64,000 nucleotides of DNA from Streptomyces seoulensis (GCF_004328625.1 NZ_CP032229.1:4960001-5024000); one strand, 5' to 3'; counted from the first letter of the stretch, positions 47,005 through 57,024 are shown. The notes: generated by a model from the letters alone, not told the origin. A program made the numbers and translations.

Positions 47005-48072
47005 GTGAGTGCCAACGCGATCCCCACGGGCCAGCAGCCGACAGCGACGTACGACAGCGCCTTCCTCAAGGCGTGCAGGCGTGAGCCCGTGCCGCATACC
47101 CCGGTGTGGTTCATGCGCCAGGCCGGCCGGTCCCTGCCGGAGTACCGCAAGGTGCGCGAGGGCATCCCGATGCTGGAGTCCTGCACGCGTCCCGAGCTGG
47201 TCACCGAGATCACCCTCCAGCCGGTGCGCCGGCACGACGTGGACGCGGCGGTCTTCTACAGCGACATCGTCGTCCCGCTCAAGGCCATCGGCATCGACCT
47301 GGACATCAAGCCCGGTGTCGGCCCGGTCGTCGCCGAGCCGGTGCGCACCCGCGCCGACCTCGCCCGGCTGCGCGACCTCACCCCGGAGGACGTCTCCTAC
47401 GTCACCGAGGCGGTCCGCATGCTCACCGGTGAGCTGGGGTCCACCCCGCTGATCGGTTTCGCCGGCGCTCCCTTCACCCTCGCCAGCTACCTCGTCGAGG
47501 GCGGCCCCTCGCGCACGTACGAGAACGCCAAGGCGATGATGTACGGCGACCCCGAGCTGTGGGCCGACCTGCTGGACCGCCTCGCGGACATCACGGCCGC
47601 GTTCCTGAAGGTGCAGATCGAGGCCGGTGCCTCGGCGGTGCAGCTCTTCGACTCCTGGGCGGGCGCGCTGGCCCCCGCCGACTACCGCGCCTCGGTGATG
47701 CCGGCCTCCGCGAAGGTCTTCGACGCCGTCGCGGGCTACGGCGTGCCGCGCATCCACTTCGGTGTCGGCACCGGTGAGCTGCTGAAGCTCATGGGCGACG
47801 CGGGCGCGGACGTCGTCGGCGTCGACTGGCGGGTCCCGCTGGACGAGGCCGCGCGCCGGGTCGGCCCCGGCAAGGCGCTCCAGGGCAACCTCGACCCGAC
47901 GGTGCTGTTCACCGACCGCAAGACGGTGGAGGCCAAGGCGCAGGAGGTGCTGGACGCGGCCGCCGACCTGGAGGGGCACGTCTTCAACCTCGGCCACGGC
48001 GTCATGCCGAACATCGAGCCGGACGCGCTGACCCACCTGGTCGACTACGTCCACTCCGCGAGCGCCCGCTGA
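47005..48072 (+). CDS. hemE: Uroporphyrinogen decarboxylase
   Basis: Converts uroporphyrinogen III to coproporphyrinogen III by four decarboxylations; cytoplasmic, cofactor-free. 355 residues, normal length. Signature 1 [16 protein letters not shown] with the substrate-binding arginines; the catalytic Asp is in [12 protein letters not shown]; signature 2 [13 protein letters not shown]; His near the end in [13 protein letters not shown] at 47005 begins [20 protein letters not shown]; no ribosome site is evident. In actinobacteria its product feeds the coproporphyrin-dependent haem route completed here by the hemY/cgoX and hemQ/chdC genes 4-7 kb downstream. Confidence 0.97.
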   Translation: MSANAIPTGQQPTATYDSAFLKACRREPVPHTPVWFMRQAGRSLPEYRKVREGIPMLESCTRPELVTEITLQPVRRHDVDAAVFYSDIVVPLKAIGIDLDIKPGVGPVVAEPVRTRADLARLRDLTPEDVSYVTEAVRMLTGELGSTPLIGFAGAPFTLASYLVEGGPSRTYENAKAMMYGDPELWADLLDRLADITAAFLKVQIEAGASAVQLFDSWAGALAPADYRASVMPASAKVFDAVAGYGVPRIHFGVGTGELLKLMGDAGADVVGVDWRVPLDEAARRVGPGKALQGNLDPTVLFTDRKTVEAKAQEVLDAAADLEGHVFNLGHGVMPNIEPDALTHLVDYVHSASAR

Positions 48073-48079
48073 CCCGCTC

Positions 48080-48907
48080 TCACCACGCCTGACGGTGCCG
48101 CGCCCGCCTGCCGAACAGCAGGCGGCCCGGCTCCGGCGGGGGCGGGGTGCCGGCCTTCAGCGGCCAGGCGAGCAGCATCCCGGCCACGAAGCCGACGACA
48201 TGCGCCGCGTACGCCACCGTGCCGGAGCCGGCCTCGACGCCGCGCCCCGAGGAGTACACGGCCTGGAGGCCGAACCAGAAGCCCAGCACGATCCACGCGG
48301 GCAGCCGGAGCGGCAGGAAGATCAGGAACGGGACCAGCACCCACACCCTGGCCTTCGGATACAGCACCAGATAGGCGCCGAGCACCCCCGCGATCGCGCC
48401 GGACGCCCCGATCAGCGGGTCACCGGAGTCGGCGTTCAGCAGGGCGAAGCCGTAGCTCGCCGCGTAGCCGCAGACGAGGTAGAACAGCGCGAAGCGGACG
48501 TGGCCCATGCGGTCCTCGACGTTGTTGCCGAAGATCAGCAGGAACAGCATGTTCCCCAGCAGGTGCAGCCAGCCCCCGTGCAGGAACATCGCCGTGACGA
48601 CCGACAGCGCCGGCGACTTGTCGTACCCCGGCACCCCCATCACACACCCTGGCCCGGCCACCCCCGTTCCCACCTGCCCGGTCGGCACCAGCCTCGGCAG
48701 CTGATGATGGATCATCTCCCGCGGAATCGCCGCGTAATGATCCATGAACGCGTGCAGCTGACACAGCTGCGCCACATGACTCTCCCCACCGGCCGCCCCC
48801 TCCGCCCCGGGCGTCAGCAGAAACACCAGCACACTGGCGGCGATGAGCGCATACGTCACATATGGCGTACGACGCGCGGGATTGACGTCATGGACAGGTA
48901 TGACCAC
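48080..48907 (-). CDS. Rhomboid family intramembrane serine protease
   Basis: A 275-residue polytopic protease that cleaves membrane proteins within the bilayer. About six transmembrane helices; loop signature HGGWLHLLGNMLFLLIFGNN, nucleophile Ser in LIGASGAIAGVLGAYL (GxSG), and the partner His in AYAAHVVGFVAG. The Ser-His dyad is complete. The extracellular loop after helix 1 is long (about residues 40-105) and carries two cysteines (LCQLHAF, GPGCVMG). GTG at 48907. It converges on hemE with only seven bases between the stops. Confidence 0.92.
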   Translation of the reverse strand: MVIPVHDVNPARRTPYVTYALIAASVLVFLLTPGAEGAAGGESHVAQLCQLHAFMDHYAAIPREMIHHQLPRLVPTGQVGTGVAGPGCVMGVPGYDKSPALSVVTAMFLHGGWLHLLGNMLFLLIFGNNVEDRMGHVRFALFYLVCGYAASYGFALLNADSGDPLIGASGAIAGVLGAYLVLYPKARVWVLVPFLIFLPLRLPAWIVLGFWFGLQAVYSSGRGVEAGSGTVAYAAHVVGFVAGMLLAWPLKAGTPPPPEPGRLLFGRRARHRQAW

Positions 48908-48972
48908 ACAGGATTAGTGCCCCGGCAACCGCATAAGAATCCGTGAACGCCGCCGGGCGGTACCTTGCCGCC

Positions 48973-49800
48973 ATGTGCATCTCGACCGGCGCCGCCGACT
49001 TCTCCGGGACGATCGTGTACTGCGGGCGGCGGGACCACCCCGAACACGGTCTGATCCATGTGCTCGGCTACCAGAACACCGCCGTGAACCTGGCGGAGGG
49101 GCCGAACGCCATGGTGCTGCACCTGCCCGCCGCCGGGCGGCTCACGGAGCGGCACTTCCTCTCCGCCGGACGCAGCGCGGACGTGCTGCGACGGATGGTC
49201 GACGCGGTCGAGTCCGCCGCCGTCCGGGACGAGGGGATCGCGTGGATGGGTGCGGAGACCGCGCCCGTCCAGGTCTTCGAGCACGACGTGTACACGGTCC
49301 TGCTCGCGGACGACCCGACCGCCCTACCGGCCGCGCTGGACCGGGTGCCCGCACATCGACGGCCCCGGCTCGACCCGGAGTTGCCGCGGTTCTACGCCGA
49401 GCACTTTCCCGGCCACACCTTCGCCGTGTGCTGCTTCGACAACGCCGACGCCCGGCGGGCCAAGCCGCTGCTGCTCTGGTACCCGCCGCTCGACCCGGAC
49501 CGGCTGACCGTGCCCGCGCTGGACTGTCACACCGGCGGGGCGCCGGATCTGGACGCGGTCGTGCCGGTGGACCACTGGGTGCTGTTCTCCAGTGATCAGG
49601 CACCCGACGGCTGGGGTGTGCCCGTCGGGTACCCGGCGGACATGCGGCACCGGCTGCGGGCGTTCCTGCCCGGCGCCGTGATGGGACGGGGGTACGGCGA
49701 CGGGCCGGCGTTGCGCAACGGGGACTTCTCCATCGGGCACCGAGAGCTGCTCGATGGGGACCTCGACCGCGTCGAACGGCTGACGCCCGCACCGCGCTAG
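48973..49800 (+). CDS. Conserved hypothetical protein with a Met-Cys N-terminus
   Basis: A 275-residue soluble protein I cannot assign. It begins MCISTGAADFSGTIVYCGRR, then VLGYQNTAVNLAEGPNAMVL, an alternating strand pattern. If the initiator Met is removed, Cys would be the N-terminal residue, as in Ntn hydrolases such as the choloylglycine hydrolase family; the early beta-strand layout would allow that fold, but I see no confirming distal residues. An alternative start at 48943 would bury the Cys. There is no ribosome site. It overlaps the stop of the convergent oxidoreductase gene by four bases. Confidence 0.68.
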   Translation: MCISTGAADFSGTIVYCGRRDHPEHGLIHVLGYQNTAVNLAEGPNAMVLHLPAAGRLTERHFLSAGRSADVLRRMVDAVESAAVRDEGIAWMGAETAPVQVFEHDVYTVLLADDPTALPAALDRVPAHRRPRLDPELPRFYAEHFPGHTFAVCCFDNADARRAKPLLLWYPPLDPDRLTVPALDCHTGGAPDLDAVVPVDHWVLFSSDQAPDGWGVPVGYPADMRHRLRAFLPGAVMGRGYGDGPALRNGDFSIGHRELLDGDLDRVERLTPAPR

Positions 49801-51185
49801 CCGGTCTCGCGGAGCTTCTTCACCGCCTTGCGGGCCGCTACCAGGATCGGGTCCCAGACGGGGGAGAAGGGTGGGGCGTAGCCGAGGTCGAGGGCGGTCA
49901 TCTGTTCCACGGTCATGGCGGCGGTGAGCGCCACGGCGGCGATGTCGACGCGTTTGCCGGCGCCCTCGCCGCCGACGATCTGGACGCCGAGGAGGCGGCC
50001 GGTGTTGCGTTCGGCGATCATCTTGACGGTCATGGGGGAGGCTTCGGGGTAGTAGCCGGCGCGGCTGGTCGACTCGATGACGACCGCCTCGTACTGAAGG
50101 CCGGCCCGGCGGGCGTCGCGTTCGCGCAGGCCGGTGCGGGCGATCTCCAGCTCGCAGACCTTGCTGACGGCGGTGCCGACGACACCGGGGAAGGTGGCGT
50201 AACCGCCGCCCACGTTGGTGCCGATGACCTGCCCGTGCTTGTTGGCGTGGGTGCCGAGCGGGATGTACTGCTCCTGCCCGGAGACCAGGTTCAGCACCTC
50301 CACGCAGTCACCGCCCGCCCAGATGTCCGTATGGCCGCGCACCCGCATGGCGAGGTCGGTGAGGAGGCCGCCGTGCGCGCCCAGCGGGAGGCCCGCCTCG
50401 CGGGCGAGGCCGGTCACCGGCTCCACGCCGATGCCCATCACCACCACGTCCGCCGGATACTCCGCGTCCTTCGTGACCACCGCCCGCACCCGGCCGTCCC
50501 CACCGGTGCGCAGGCCGGTCACCTCGGTGTCGTCCACCATGGTGATCCCCATGCCCTCCATGGCCCGCCGCACCAGCCGGCCCATGTCGGGATCGAGCGT
50601 CGCCATCGGCTCCGCGCCCCGGTTGACCACCGTCACCTCGAAGCCCCGCCGGAGCAGCGCCTCGGCCATCTCCACGCCGATGTACCCCGCGCCGACGACC
50701 ACCGCGCGCCGGCCCCCGGTACGGGCCAGCGTGTCGATCAGCGCCTGCCCGTCGTCCAGCGTCTGCACCCCGTGCACCCCGGCCGCGCCCGCCCCCGGCA
50801 TGTCCGGCCGGATCGGCCGCGCCCCGGTGGCGATGACCAGCTTGTCGTACGAGGTCCAGTACTCGGTGCCGGACTCCAGGTCGTGCGCCCGCACCCGGCG
50901 CCCGGACACGTCGATCTCCGTCACCTCGGTGCGCAGCCGGAGGTCGATGTGCCGCTCCCGGTGCTCCTTTGGGGTACGCGCGACGAGCTGGTCCCGCTCC
51001 TCGACGGCGCCGCCCACCCAGTAGGGGATGCCGCACGCCGAGTACGAGGTGAAGTGGGTGCGTTCGAACGCCACGATCTCCAGCTCGTCCGGTTTCCGCA
51101 GCCGACGGGCCTGCGACGCCGCGGCCATTCCCGCGGCGTCGCCGCCGATCACGACCAGCCGCTCGGGCCCTTCACGCTTGTCCAT
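49797..51185 (-). CDS. FAD-dependent pyridine nucleotide-disulfide oxidoreductase (CoA-disulfide reductase / NADH oxidase type)
   Basis: A 462-residue flavoprotein. FAD fold VVIGGDAAGMAAASQARR; the single redox Cys in FTSYSACGIPYWVGG, which defines the CoADR/Nox/Npx class; NAD(P)H fold AVVVGAGYIGVEMAEAL; FAD motif DIWAGGDCVEV; C-terminal dimerisation domain with SRAGYYPEASPMTVK. Such enzymes reduce CoA disulfide or persulfides, or oxidise NADH with oxygen. The N-terminal glycine motif reads GGDAAG instead of the usual GGxAAG, which is within family range. ATG at 51185. It stands between a hypothetical gene and a DUF4349 lipoprotein gene (37-bp gap), all minus-strand on this side. Confidence 0.9.
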   Translation of the reverse strand: MDKREGPERLVVIGGDAAGMAAASQARRLRKPDELEIVAFERTHFTSYSACGIPYWVGGAVEERDQLVARTPKEHRERHIDLRLRTEVTEIDVSGRRVRAHDLESGTEYWTSYDKLVIATGARPIRPDMPGAGAAGVHGVQTLDDGQALIDTLARTGGRRAVVVGAGYIGVEMAEALLRRGFEVTVVNRGAEPMATLDPDMGRLVRRAMEGMGITMVDDTEVTGLRTGGDGRVRAVVTKDAEYPADVVVMGIGVEPVTGLAREAGLPLGAHGGLLTDLAMRVRGHTDIWAGGDCVEVLNLVSGQEQYIPLGTHANKHGQVIGTNVGGGYATFPGVVGTAVSKVCELEIARTGLRERDARRAGLQYEAVVIESTSRAGYYPEASPMTVKMIAERNTGRLLGVQIVGGEGAGKRVDIAAVALTAAMTVEQMTALDLGYAPPFSPVWDPILVAARKAVKKLRETG

Positions 51186-51222
51186 ACGAACAAACTACGG
51201 GGCGAGCACTGCTGACACCGCG

Positions 51223-52152
51223 TCACTTGTGCTCGCCGGACACCGGCGCGCCGCCCTCCGACACCGGCCGCGCCTGCGGCAGCGAGCCCGATACGGGCGC
51301 GGGGGCCGGGCGGCGCGGGAGCCGGGGGCGGACCACCCGGCGCCACAGGAACACCAGCAGCGCGACCAGCGCCGCGAACGGCAGCACCGCGCCCACCACC
51401 AGCGCGATCCAGCGCAGCATCGTCAGAAACGCGTGCCAGCCGCCCGACAGCGCGTCCAGGAACCCGGGTGTGTCGTCCCCGGCGCCCGGCTGCGCGCCCT
51501 TCCCCGCGAGCGACAGGGTGATGGTCGCCAGGCCCGTACGGTCCTTCAGCGACGCCTGCTGGGCCAGCAGCGCCTCCAGGTCGGCCTCCCGGCTGCTCAG
51601 CTCGCCCTCCAGCGCGACCACGTCGGTCAGCTTCTCCGCCCGGTCCATCAGCTCCCGGACCCGGGCGACGCTGGCTCGCTGCGACTTGACCCGGCTGTCC
51701 ACGTCCACCACCTGATCGGTGACGTCCTGCGCCCGCGCGGTGCGCCGCAGCAGCTTGCCGGTGCCCTGGAGCGAGCCGAGCACCTCCTCGTACCGCTCCG
51801 AGGGAACCCGCAGGACGACCCGGGTGCGCTCGCCGCCGTCGTCGTCCCGGTCGGTGCTCTCCTCGCCGACGTAACCGCCCGCGTCCTCGGTGACCTGCCG
51901 TGCCTTGGCCAGCGCGCCGGGCACGTCCCGGACCTCGACCTCCAGGGAGGCGGTACGGATGACGCTCGGCGCGAGCCGGGGCGCGCGGCGGGCGGACCTG
52001 CCGTCCTCGGCCGCGCCGCCGCCCGCGCCGGAAGCGGCGCGCGGGGCGTCCGCGTAGGACGACTTGGAGTCGCCGCCCGACTCGCTGCACCCCGCGAGCG
52101 CGAGTGAGGCGGCGAGCAGGGCCCCCGCCAGGACCCGGACCTGTGTACGCAT
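51223..52152 (-). CDS. DUF4349 domain-containing lipoprotein
   Basis: A 309-residue membrane lipoprotein. Signal peptide with lipobox SLALAGCSESGG; the DUF4349 domain covers about residues 60-270 (IRTASLEVEVRDVPGALAKA, GGYVGEEST, VLRVPSERYEEVLGSL, GKLLRRTARAQDVTDQVVDV), with a coiled-coil stretch in RVRELMDRAEKLTDVVALEG; then one transmembrane helix (WIALVVGAVLPFAALVALLV) and a basic proline-rich tail inside. ATG at 52152 follows GGGGGG. Function of the family is unknown; it resembles anti-sigma-like or envelope sensor architecture. Divergent from hemY with 148 bp between. Confidence 0.9.
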   Translation of the reverse strand: MRTQVRVLAGALLAASLALAGCSESGGDSKSSYADAPRAASGAGGGAAEDGRSARRAPRLAPSVIRTASLEVEVRDVPGALAKARQVTEDAGGYVGEESTDRDDDGGERTRVVLRVPSERYEEVLGSLQGTGKLLRRTARAQDVTDQVVDVDSRVKSQRASVARVRELMDRAEKLTDVVALEGELSSREADLEALLAQQASLKDRTGLATITLSLAGKGAQPGAGDDTPGFLDALSGGWHAFLTMLRWIALVVGAVLPFAALVALLVFLWRRVVRPRLPRRPAPAPVSGSLPQARPVSEGGAPVSGEHK

Positions 52153-52300
52153 GTCGGTTACCCCCCGATGAGATGCGGTGCTGTCCCTCCTTAGACGGCC
52201 CGGCCTGCGGGAACGGCCGCGTTCTCCGGTCCCGATGCGGTCACGGTCCGGTGACGTACCGGGCACCGGGACGCCCCGCGCGGTCTGAGAGAGTGGGGGC

Positions 52301-53746
52301 ATGAGCGCAGCGAGCACGGGTCATGTCGTCGTCATCGGAGCCGGTGTCGCCGGACTGGCCGCCGCCCACCGGGCGCTCGCGCGCGGCGCCCGGGTGACCG
52401 TGCTGGAGGCCACCGACCGGGTCGGCGGCAAGCTGCTGCCCGGCGAGATCGCGGGCCTCAGGGTCGACCTCGGCGCCGAGTCGATGCTCGCCCGCCGCCC
52501 CGAAGCGGTGGGCCTCGCCCGTGAGGTGGGCCTCGGCGACCGCCTCCAGCCCCCCACCACCGCGACCGCCTCGATCTGGACCCGGGACGCCCTGCGCCCC
52601 ATGCCCAAGGGCCATGTCATGGGCGTACCCGGCACCGCCGCCGCCCTCGCCGGCCTGCTCTCCGCCGAAGGACTCGCCCGGATCGAGCGGGACGCCGGAC
52701 TGCCGCCCACCGAGGTCGGTGACGACGTGGCCGTGGGCGAGTACGTCGCCGCCCGGATGGGCCGCGAGGTCGTCGACCGGCTGGTGGAACCCCTGCTCGG
52801 CGGGGTGTACGCGGGCGACGCCTACCGGCTCTCGCTGCGCTCGGCCGTCCCCCAGCTCTACCAGGCCGCCCGCACCCACGACACCCTCACCGCCGCCGTC
52901 CGGTCCCTCCAGGCGAAGGCCGCCGAGGCGGGGCAGACCGGCCCGGTCTTCCTCGGCATCGAGGGCGGCGTCGGCACCCTCCCGCTCGCCGTCGCCGACG
53001 CGGTACGGGCACGCGGCGGCGAGATCCTCACCCGCACCCCGGTGAGCGAGCTGCGCCGGGACGGCACCGGCTGGCGGGTCACGGCGGGCGACCGCACGCT
53101 GCACGCGGACGCGGTCGTGGTCGCCGTACCCGCCCCCGCCGCGTCGGCGCTGCTGCGCGCCGAGGCCCCGGCGGCCGCCACCGAGCTGGCCGGAGTCGAG
53201 TACGCCTCCATGGCCCTGATCACCCTCGCCTACCGCCGCGCCGACGCGGCCCTGCCCGAGGGCAGCGGGTTCCTGGTGCCGCCGGTGGACGGCCGCACCA
53301 TCAAGGCCGCGACCTTCGCCTCCCAGAAGTGGGGCTGGGTCGGCGCCGAGGACCCGGAGCTGTTCGTCGTACGCACCTCGGTCGGCCGGCACCACGAGAC
53401 CGAGATCCTCCAGCGCGACGACACCGGCCTCGTCCAGGTCGCGCGGCACGACCTGCGGGCCGCGACCGGACTGGACGCCGAGCCCGTCGCCACCCGCGTC
53501 ACCCGCTGGACCGACGGCCTGCCGCAGTACCCGGTCGGCCACCACGCGCGGGTGGCCCGCGTCCGCGAGCACATTGCCAAGCTCCCCGGCCTCGCGGTGT
53601 GCGGCGCGCAGTACGACGGCGTGGGCATCCCGGCCTGTATCGCCAGTGCCTACGCGGCCGTCGACCAGCTCGGCGGCGACCTCGCCGGGGTGCGCGAGCT
53701 GACGGCCAACCCGGTGCAGAGCCTGCACGGCGGAGCGGGAGAATAG
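52301..53746 (+). CDS. hemG: Protoporphyrinogen/coproporphyrinogen III oxidase (HemY/CgoX)
   Basis: FAD-dependent oxidase that makes coproporphyrin III from coproporphyrinogen III in the Gram-positive haem pathway. 481 residues: FAD fold [18 protein letters not shown], then [14 protein letters not shown], the substrate region [20 protein letters not shown], and the C-terminal FAD motif [20 protein letters not shown]. Length and motifs are HemY-like, not the bacterial small HemG type; hemG is the label commonly used in Streptomyces, cgoX the functional name. ATG at 52301 follows GAGAGAG. The stop is five bases before hemQ, so the two are co-transcribed and act in sequence. Confidence 0.94.
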   Translation: MSAASTGHVVVIGAGVAGLAAAHRALARGARVTVLEATDRVGGKLLPGEIAGLRVDLGAESMLARRPEAVGLAREVGLGDRLQPPTTATASIWTRDALRPMPKGHVMGVPGTAAALAGLLSAEGLARIERDAGLPPTEVGDDVAVGEYVAARMGREVVDRLVEPLLGGVYAGDAYRLSLRSAVPQLYQAARTHDTLTAAVRSLQAKAAEAGQTGPVFLGIEGGVGTLPLAVADAVRARGGEILTRTPVSELRRDGTGWRVTAGDRTLHADAVVVAVPAPAASALLRAEAPAAATELAGVEYASMALITLAYRRADAALPEGSGFLVPPVDGRTIKAATFASQKWGWVGAEDPELFVVRTSVGRHHETEILQRDDTGLVQVARHDLRAATGLDAEPVATRVTRWTDGLPQYPVGHHARVARVREHIAKLPGLAVCGAQYDGVGIPACIASAYAAVDQLGGDLAGVRELTANPVQSLHGGAGE

Positions 53747-53751
53747 GGGGC

Positions 53752-54483
53752 ATGAGTGACGACGCCCCCACCACCGAGCCCGGCCGCATCCCGAACAAGG
53801 GCAAGCTGGCCAAGGACCTCAACGAGGTCATCCGCTACACCCTGTGGTCCGTCTTCCGGCTGAAGGACGTGCTGCCGGAGGACCGCGCGGGCTACGCCGA
53901 CGAGGTCCAGGAGCTGTTCGACCAGCTCGCCGCGAAGGACGTCACGGTCCGCGGCACCTACGACGTCTCCGGCCTGCGCGCCGACGCCGACCTGATGATC
54001 TGGTGGCACGCCGAGACCGCCGACCAGCTCCAGGAGGCGTACAACCTCTTCCGGCGCACCAGGCTGGGCCGCGCGCTCGACCCGGTGTGGTCGAACATGG
54101 CGCTGCACCGCCCGGCCGAGTTCAACCGCTCGCACATCCCGGCGTTCCTCGCCGACGAGACGCCCCGCAACTACGTGAGCGTCTACCCCTTCGTGCGCTC
54201 CTACGACTGGTACCTGCTGCCCGACGAGGACCGCCGCCGCATGCTCGCCGACCACGGCAAGATGGCCCGCGGCTACCCGGACGTGCGCGCCAACACGGTC
54301 GCCTCCTTCTCGCTGGGCGACTACGAGTGGATGCTCGCCTTCGAGGCCGACGAGCTGTACCGCATCGTCGACCTCATGCGTCACCTGCGTGCCTCCGAGG
54401 CCCGGATGCACGTCCGCGAGGAGGTGCCCTTCTACACCGGCCGCCGGAAGTCGGTGGCCGAGCTGGTCGCCGGGCTCGCCTAA
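53752..54483 (+). CDS. hemQ: Coproheme decarboxylase (HemQ/ChdC)
   Basis: Converts coproheme to haem b by two oxidative decarboxylations, ending the coproporphyrin-dependent pathway. 243 residues, chlorite-dismutase-like fold. Seen: the N-terminal [37 protein letters not shown], catalytic Tyr in [16 protein letters not shown], and haem-ligand His in [18 protein letters not shown] at 53752 follows GGGGG five bases after the hemY stop. Its stop and that of the convergent peptidase share a small hairpin. Confidence 0.97.
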   Translation: MSDDAPTTEPGRIPNKGKLAKDLNEVIRYTLWSVFRLKDVLPEDRAGYADEVQELFDQLAAKDVTVRGTYDVSGLRADADLMIWWHAETADQLQEAYNLFRRTRLGRALDPVWSNMALHRPAEFNRSHIPAFLADETPRNYVSVYPFVRSYDWYLLPDEDRRRMLADHGKMARGYPDVRANTVASFSLGDYEWMLAFEADELYRIVDLMRHLRASEARMHVREEVPFYTGRRKSVAELVAGLA

Positions 54484-54501
54484 GGGCGGCTAGGCGCCCT
54501 T
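54482..54501. terminator. Compact hairpin across two convergent stops
   Basis: AAGGGCG (54482-54488) pairs with CGCCCTT (54495-54501) around GCTAGG; it includes the hemQ stop and that of the peptidase gene (54490). A bidirectional terminator in a six-base gap. Confidence 0.45.
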
Positions 54502-56112
54502 GCCCTTCAGCGCGTCCCGGTCCGGGGTGCCGCGTCCGGTCGGCTCGGTGGGGCGCGGCTCCGGGCGCGGGTCGCAGGCGGCGCGCCGGCCCGGCAGGCG
54601 GCCTTCCAGCAGGTAAGCGTCCAGGTGGGCGTTGACACACGTGTTGGGTCCGCCGCCGATGCCGTGCGTGCCCGCGTCCCGCTCGGTGACCAGCGTGGAC
54701 CCGGCCAGCCGCCGGTTCAGCTCCAGTGCTCCGCCGTACGGGGTGGCCGCGTCCCGCTCGGCCGCGAGGATGAGGACCGGCGGGGTCTCACCGGGCCCGG
54801 TGCGCACGTCGAGCGGGACCTGGCGGCGCGCGGACCAGTAGGCGCACGGCAGGTTCACCCAGGCGTTGTCCCAGGTCTCGAAGGGGGCCGTGCGGGCGAG
54901 GCGGGTGTTGTCGCGGTCCCAGACCCGGAAGTCGGTCGGCCAGGGCGCGTCGTTGCACTCCACGGCCGTGTACACCGCGCTGCCGTTCTCCGCCTCGGTG
55001 GCCGTCTCGGGGCTGGGCGCGCCCAGCCGGACCAGCGGTTTGGCGTCGCCTTTCAGATAGGCGGCCAGGGCGGCGGCCCGGCTCGGCCAGTAGTCGTCGT
55101 AGTACCCGGCCATCAGGAACGTGTTCTGCAGCTGGCCCGGCCCGACCTTGCCGTCCGCCGGGTGCGCCTCCAGCCGGTCGCTCGCGGTGTCGTAGGAGCG
55201 CTGGACGGCGGCCGGGGTGGTGCCGAGGCCGTACACGTCGTCGTGCCGGGCCACCCAGGTGCGGAAGTCGGCCCAGCGGTCCTCGAACGCGGCCGACTGG
55301 TCCAGGTTCTCGCGGTACCAGACCTTCGCCGGGTCCGGGTCCACCGCCGAGTCCAGCACCATCCGCCGCAGATGACCGGGGAACAGGGTAGCGTACAGCG
55401 CGCCCACATAGGTGCCGTACGAAGCGCCCATGAAGGTCAGCCGGGACTCGCCGAGCGCGGCCCGCAGCACGTCCAGGTCACGGGCGTTGTTGAGCGAGTT
55501 GAAGAACTCCAGCCCGCCGCCCGACCGTTCCGCGCACCCGCGCGCGTACGCCTTCGCCCGCGCGATCCGCTCCCGCTTGTACGCCTCGCCGGGGTGGACC
55601 GGGGCGAGAGAGGGCGCCTTGAAGAACTCCTCCGGCTTCTCACAGGACAGCGGGGCCGAGGGCGCCACCCCGCGCGGGGCGTAGCCCACGAGGTCGTACG
55701 CGGAGGCGATGCGCCGCCACTGAGGGACCACGCCGATCATCGGGAAGTTCAGGCTGGACGCGCCGGGGCCGCCGGGGTTGTAGACGAGGGCGCCCTGCCG
55801 GGGCACCTTGTGCTTGCTGTTGGCCGGGTCGCGCCCGGTGGCCGGCATCCGGCTGACGGTCAGCTCGATCTGCTTCCCACCCGGGCGGGCGTAGTCCAGC
55901 GGGACGCGTACGGTGGCGCAGCGCATCCCGGCCGGGGACTCGTCGGGGCAGGCGCCGAAGTCGAGGCCGGCCGCGCGGGCCTTGGCGGCGGCGACGGCGG
56001 TGCCGCGCAGCTCGGCCGCGCCCGGTGCGCCGGGCGCGCCGTCGGCCGGGGGCACGGCGAGCCCGGTCAGCAGCAAGGAACCGGCGGCCGAGTACAGGGC
56101 GGCAGCTCTCAT
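54490..56112 (-). CDS. Secreted alpha/beta hydrolase, S33 tripeptidyl aminopeptidase family
   Basis: A 540-residue secreted serine peptidase of the SlpD/Tap kind that removes tripeptides from protein N-termini. Signal peptide MRAAALYSAAGSLLLTGLAV; oxyanion region LVYNPGGPGASSLNFPM; DLVGYAPRGVAPS; nucleophile elbow LTFMGASYGTYVGALYA; catalytic Asp in ILAAERDAATPYG; catalytic His in DAGTHGIGGGPNTCVN; Cys residues spaced as in the family. ATG at 56112 follows AAGGGA. It is downstream of the TIGR04222 and DUF692 genes in the same direction, with a 117-bp gap, so co-transcription is possible. Confidence 0.92.
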   Translation of the reverse strand: MRAAALYSAAGSLLLTGLAVPPADGAPGAPGAAELRGTAVAAAKARAAGLDFGACPDESPAGMRCATVRVPLDYARPGGKQIELTVSRMPATGRDPANSKHKVPRQGALVYNPGGPGASSLNFPMIGVVPQWRRIASAYDLVGYAPRGVAPSAPLSCEKPEEFFKAPSLAPVHPGEAYKRERIARAKAYARGCAERSGGGLEFFNSLNNARDLDVLRAALGESRLTFMGASYGTYVGALYATLFPGHLRRMVLDSAVDPDPAKVWYRENLDQSAAFEDRWADFRTWVARHDDVYGLGTTPAAVQRSYDTASDRLEAHPADGKVGPGQLQNTFLMAGYYDDYWPSRAAALAAYLKGDAKPLVRLGAPSPETATEAENGSAVYTAVECNDAPWPTDFRVWDRDNTRLARTAPFETWDNAWVNLPCAYWSARRQVPLDVRTGPGETPPVLILAAERDAATPYGGALELNRRLAGSTLVTERDAGTHGIGGGPNTCVNAHLDAYLLEGRLPGRRAACDPRPEPRPTEPTGRGTPDRDALKGKGA

Positions 56113-56229
56113 CGGACATCCCTTCGATGCGCGGCGGCGATGGCACGGCTGCCATGGTCCGACGGCGACGAAAAGGATGTTTCGGAAGGTTCCGAGGGGA
56201 AGGCAAGCACCGGCACGCGGGTGTCGGCG

Positions 56230-57024
56230 TCAGTGCTCCCCGTGCGCCCCCGGCGCATCGCGGTGGGTGAACGCGGCCCGCAGCTCGGGCTCGTTCAGCG
56301 CGCGCACGCCCCGCGTCGCGAGCCGCATGAGGAAGGAGCCCTCCTCGCCGTCCCCGGCCGGACGCCGGGCCACCTCCCCGAGGAGCCGCTGCCCGGCGGG
56401 AGAGGCCCAGCGCGGGTACGGGTGCACCTCGACGCGGGCGATGGCCAGGCAGCTCAGGGTGAGGACGAGGGGCAGCGCGAACCACATCGCGATCTGGGAG
56501 CGCGGCAGGTCCACGGGGGTCGGCATGAGCAGCGCGGCCGCGCCCAGCGCGAGCACGGCCACGGCGGCGGCCCGCACCTGGCGCACCCCGGCGGCCACCG
56601 TCGTCCCGGTGTCGTAGGGGACCGCCAGCCCGGCCCCGATCAGCCGGTCGGCGAGCCGCTGCACCGCCTCCGCACCGGCCGCGGCCGCCCGCACGGGGGC
56701 GATCCGGGACTGTCCCCGGGGGCCGATCGCGCCGATGACGGAACGTTCCATCTCGTCCCGTCCACGTGGGTCCACCACGGTGGCCCAGCCGGTGTGCGCG
56801 AGCAGCAGCCGGCGCTGCCGGGCCATCCGGACCATGGCGAGGTCGGCGACGCGCGAGGGGCCGCCGGACAGGAACGCCGTCTCGTACAGCGTCAGATCGC
56901 GGGAGCCGCCGTCCGCCCGCGCCACGCGGTCCGCGGCGGCCGCGCGGACGGCGGCGAGGCAGAGCCGGGTGCAGGCGAGGGCGGCGAAGGCCCAGGCCGG
57001 AAGCAGGAGGAGGACCCAGAACAT
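56230..57024 (-). CDS. TIGR04222 domain-containing membrane protein
   Basis: A 264-residue membrane protein. An N-terminal helix (MFWVLLLLPAWAFAALACTR) is followed by the soluble TIGR04222 core (DLTLYETAFLSGGPSRVADL, RQRRLLLAHTGWATVVD, ADRLIGAGLAVPYDT), a pair of helices (AAAVAVLALGAAALLMPT; IAMWFALPLVLTLSCLAIA) and an Arg-rich tail. From memory, many family members end in a Gly-Cys-rich tail and are encoded next to a DUF692 gene; this one is next to DUF692 (108 bp away) but ends in RDAPGAHGEH without cysteine. Function unknown; partner or substrate of the DUF692 enzyme is a reasonable guess. Confidence 0.85.
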   Translation of the reverse strand: MFWVLLLLPAWAFAALACTRLCLAAVRAAAADRVARADGGSRDLTLYETAFLSGGPSRVADLAMVRMARQRRLLLAHTGWATVVDPRGRDEMERSVIGAIGPRGQSRIAPVRAAAAGAEAVQRLADRLIGAGLAVPYDTGTTVAAGVRQVRAAAVAVLALGAAALLMPTPVDLPRSQIAMWFALPLVLTLSCLAIARVEVHPYPRWASPAGQRLLGEVARRPAGDGEEGSFLMRLATRGVRALNEPELRAAFTHRDAPGAHGEH

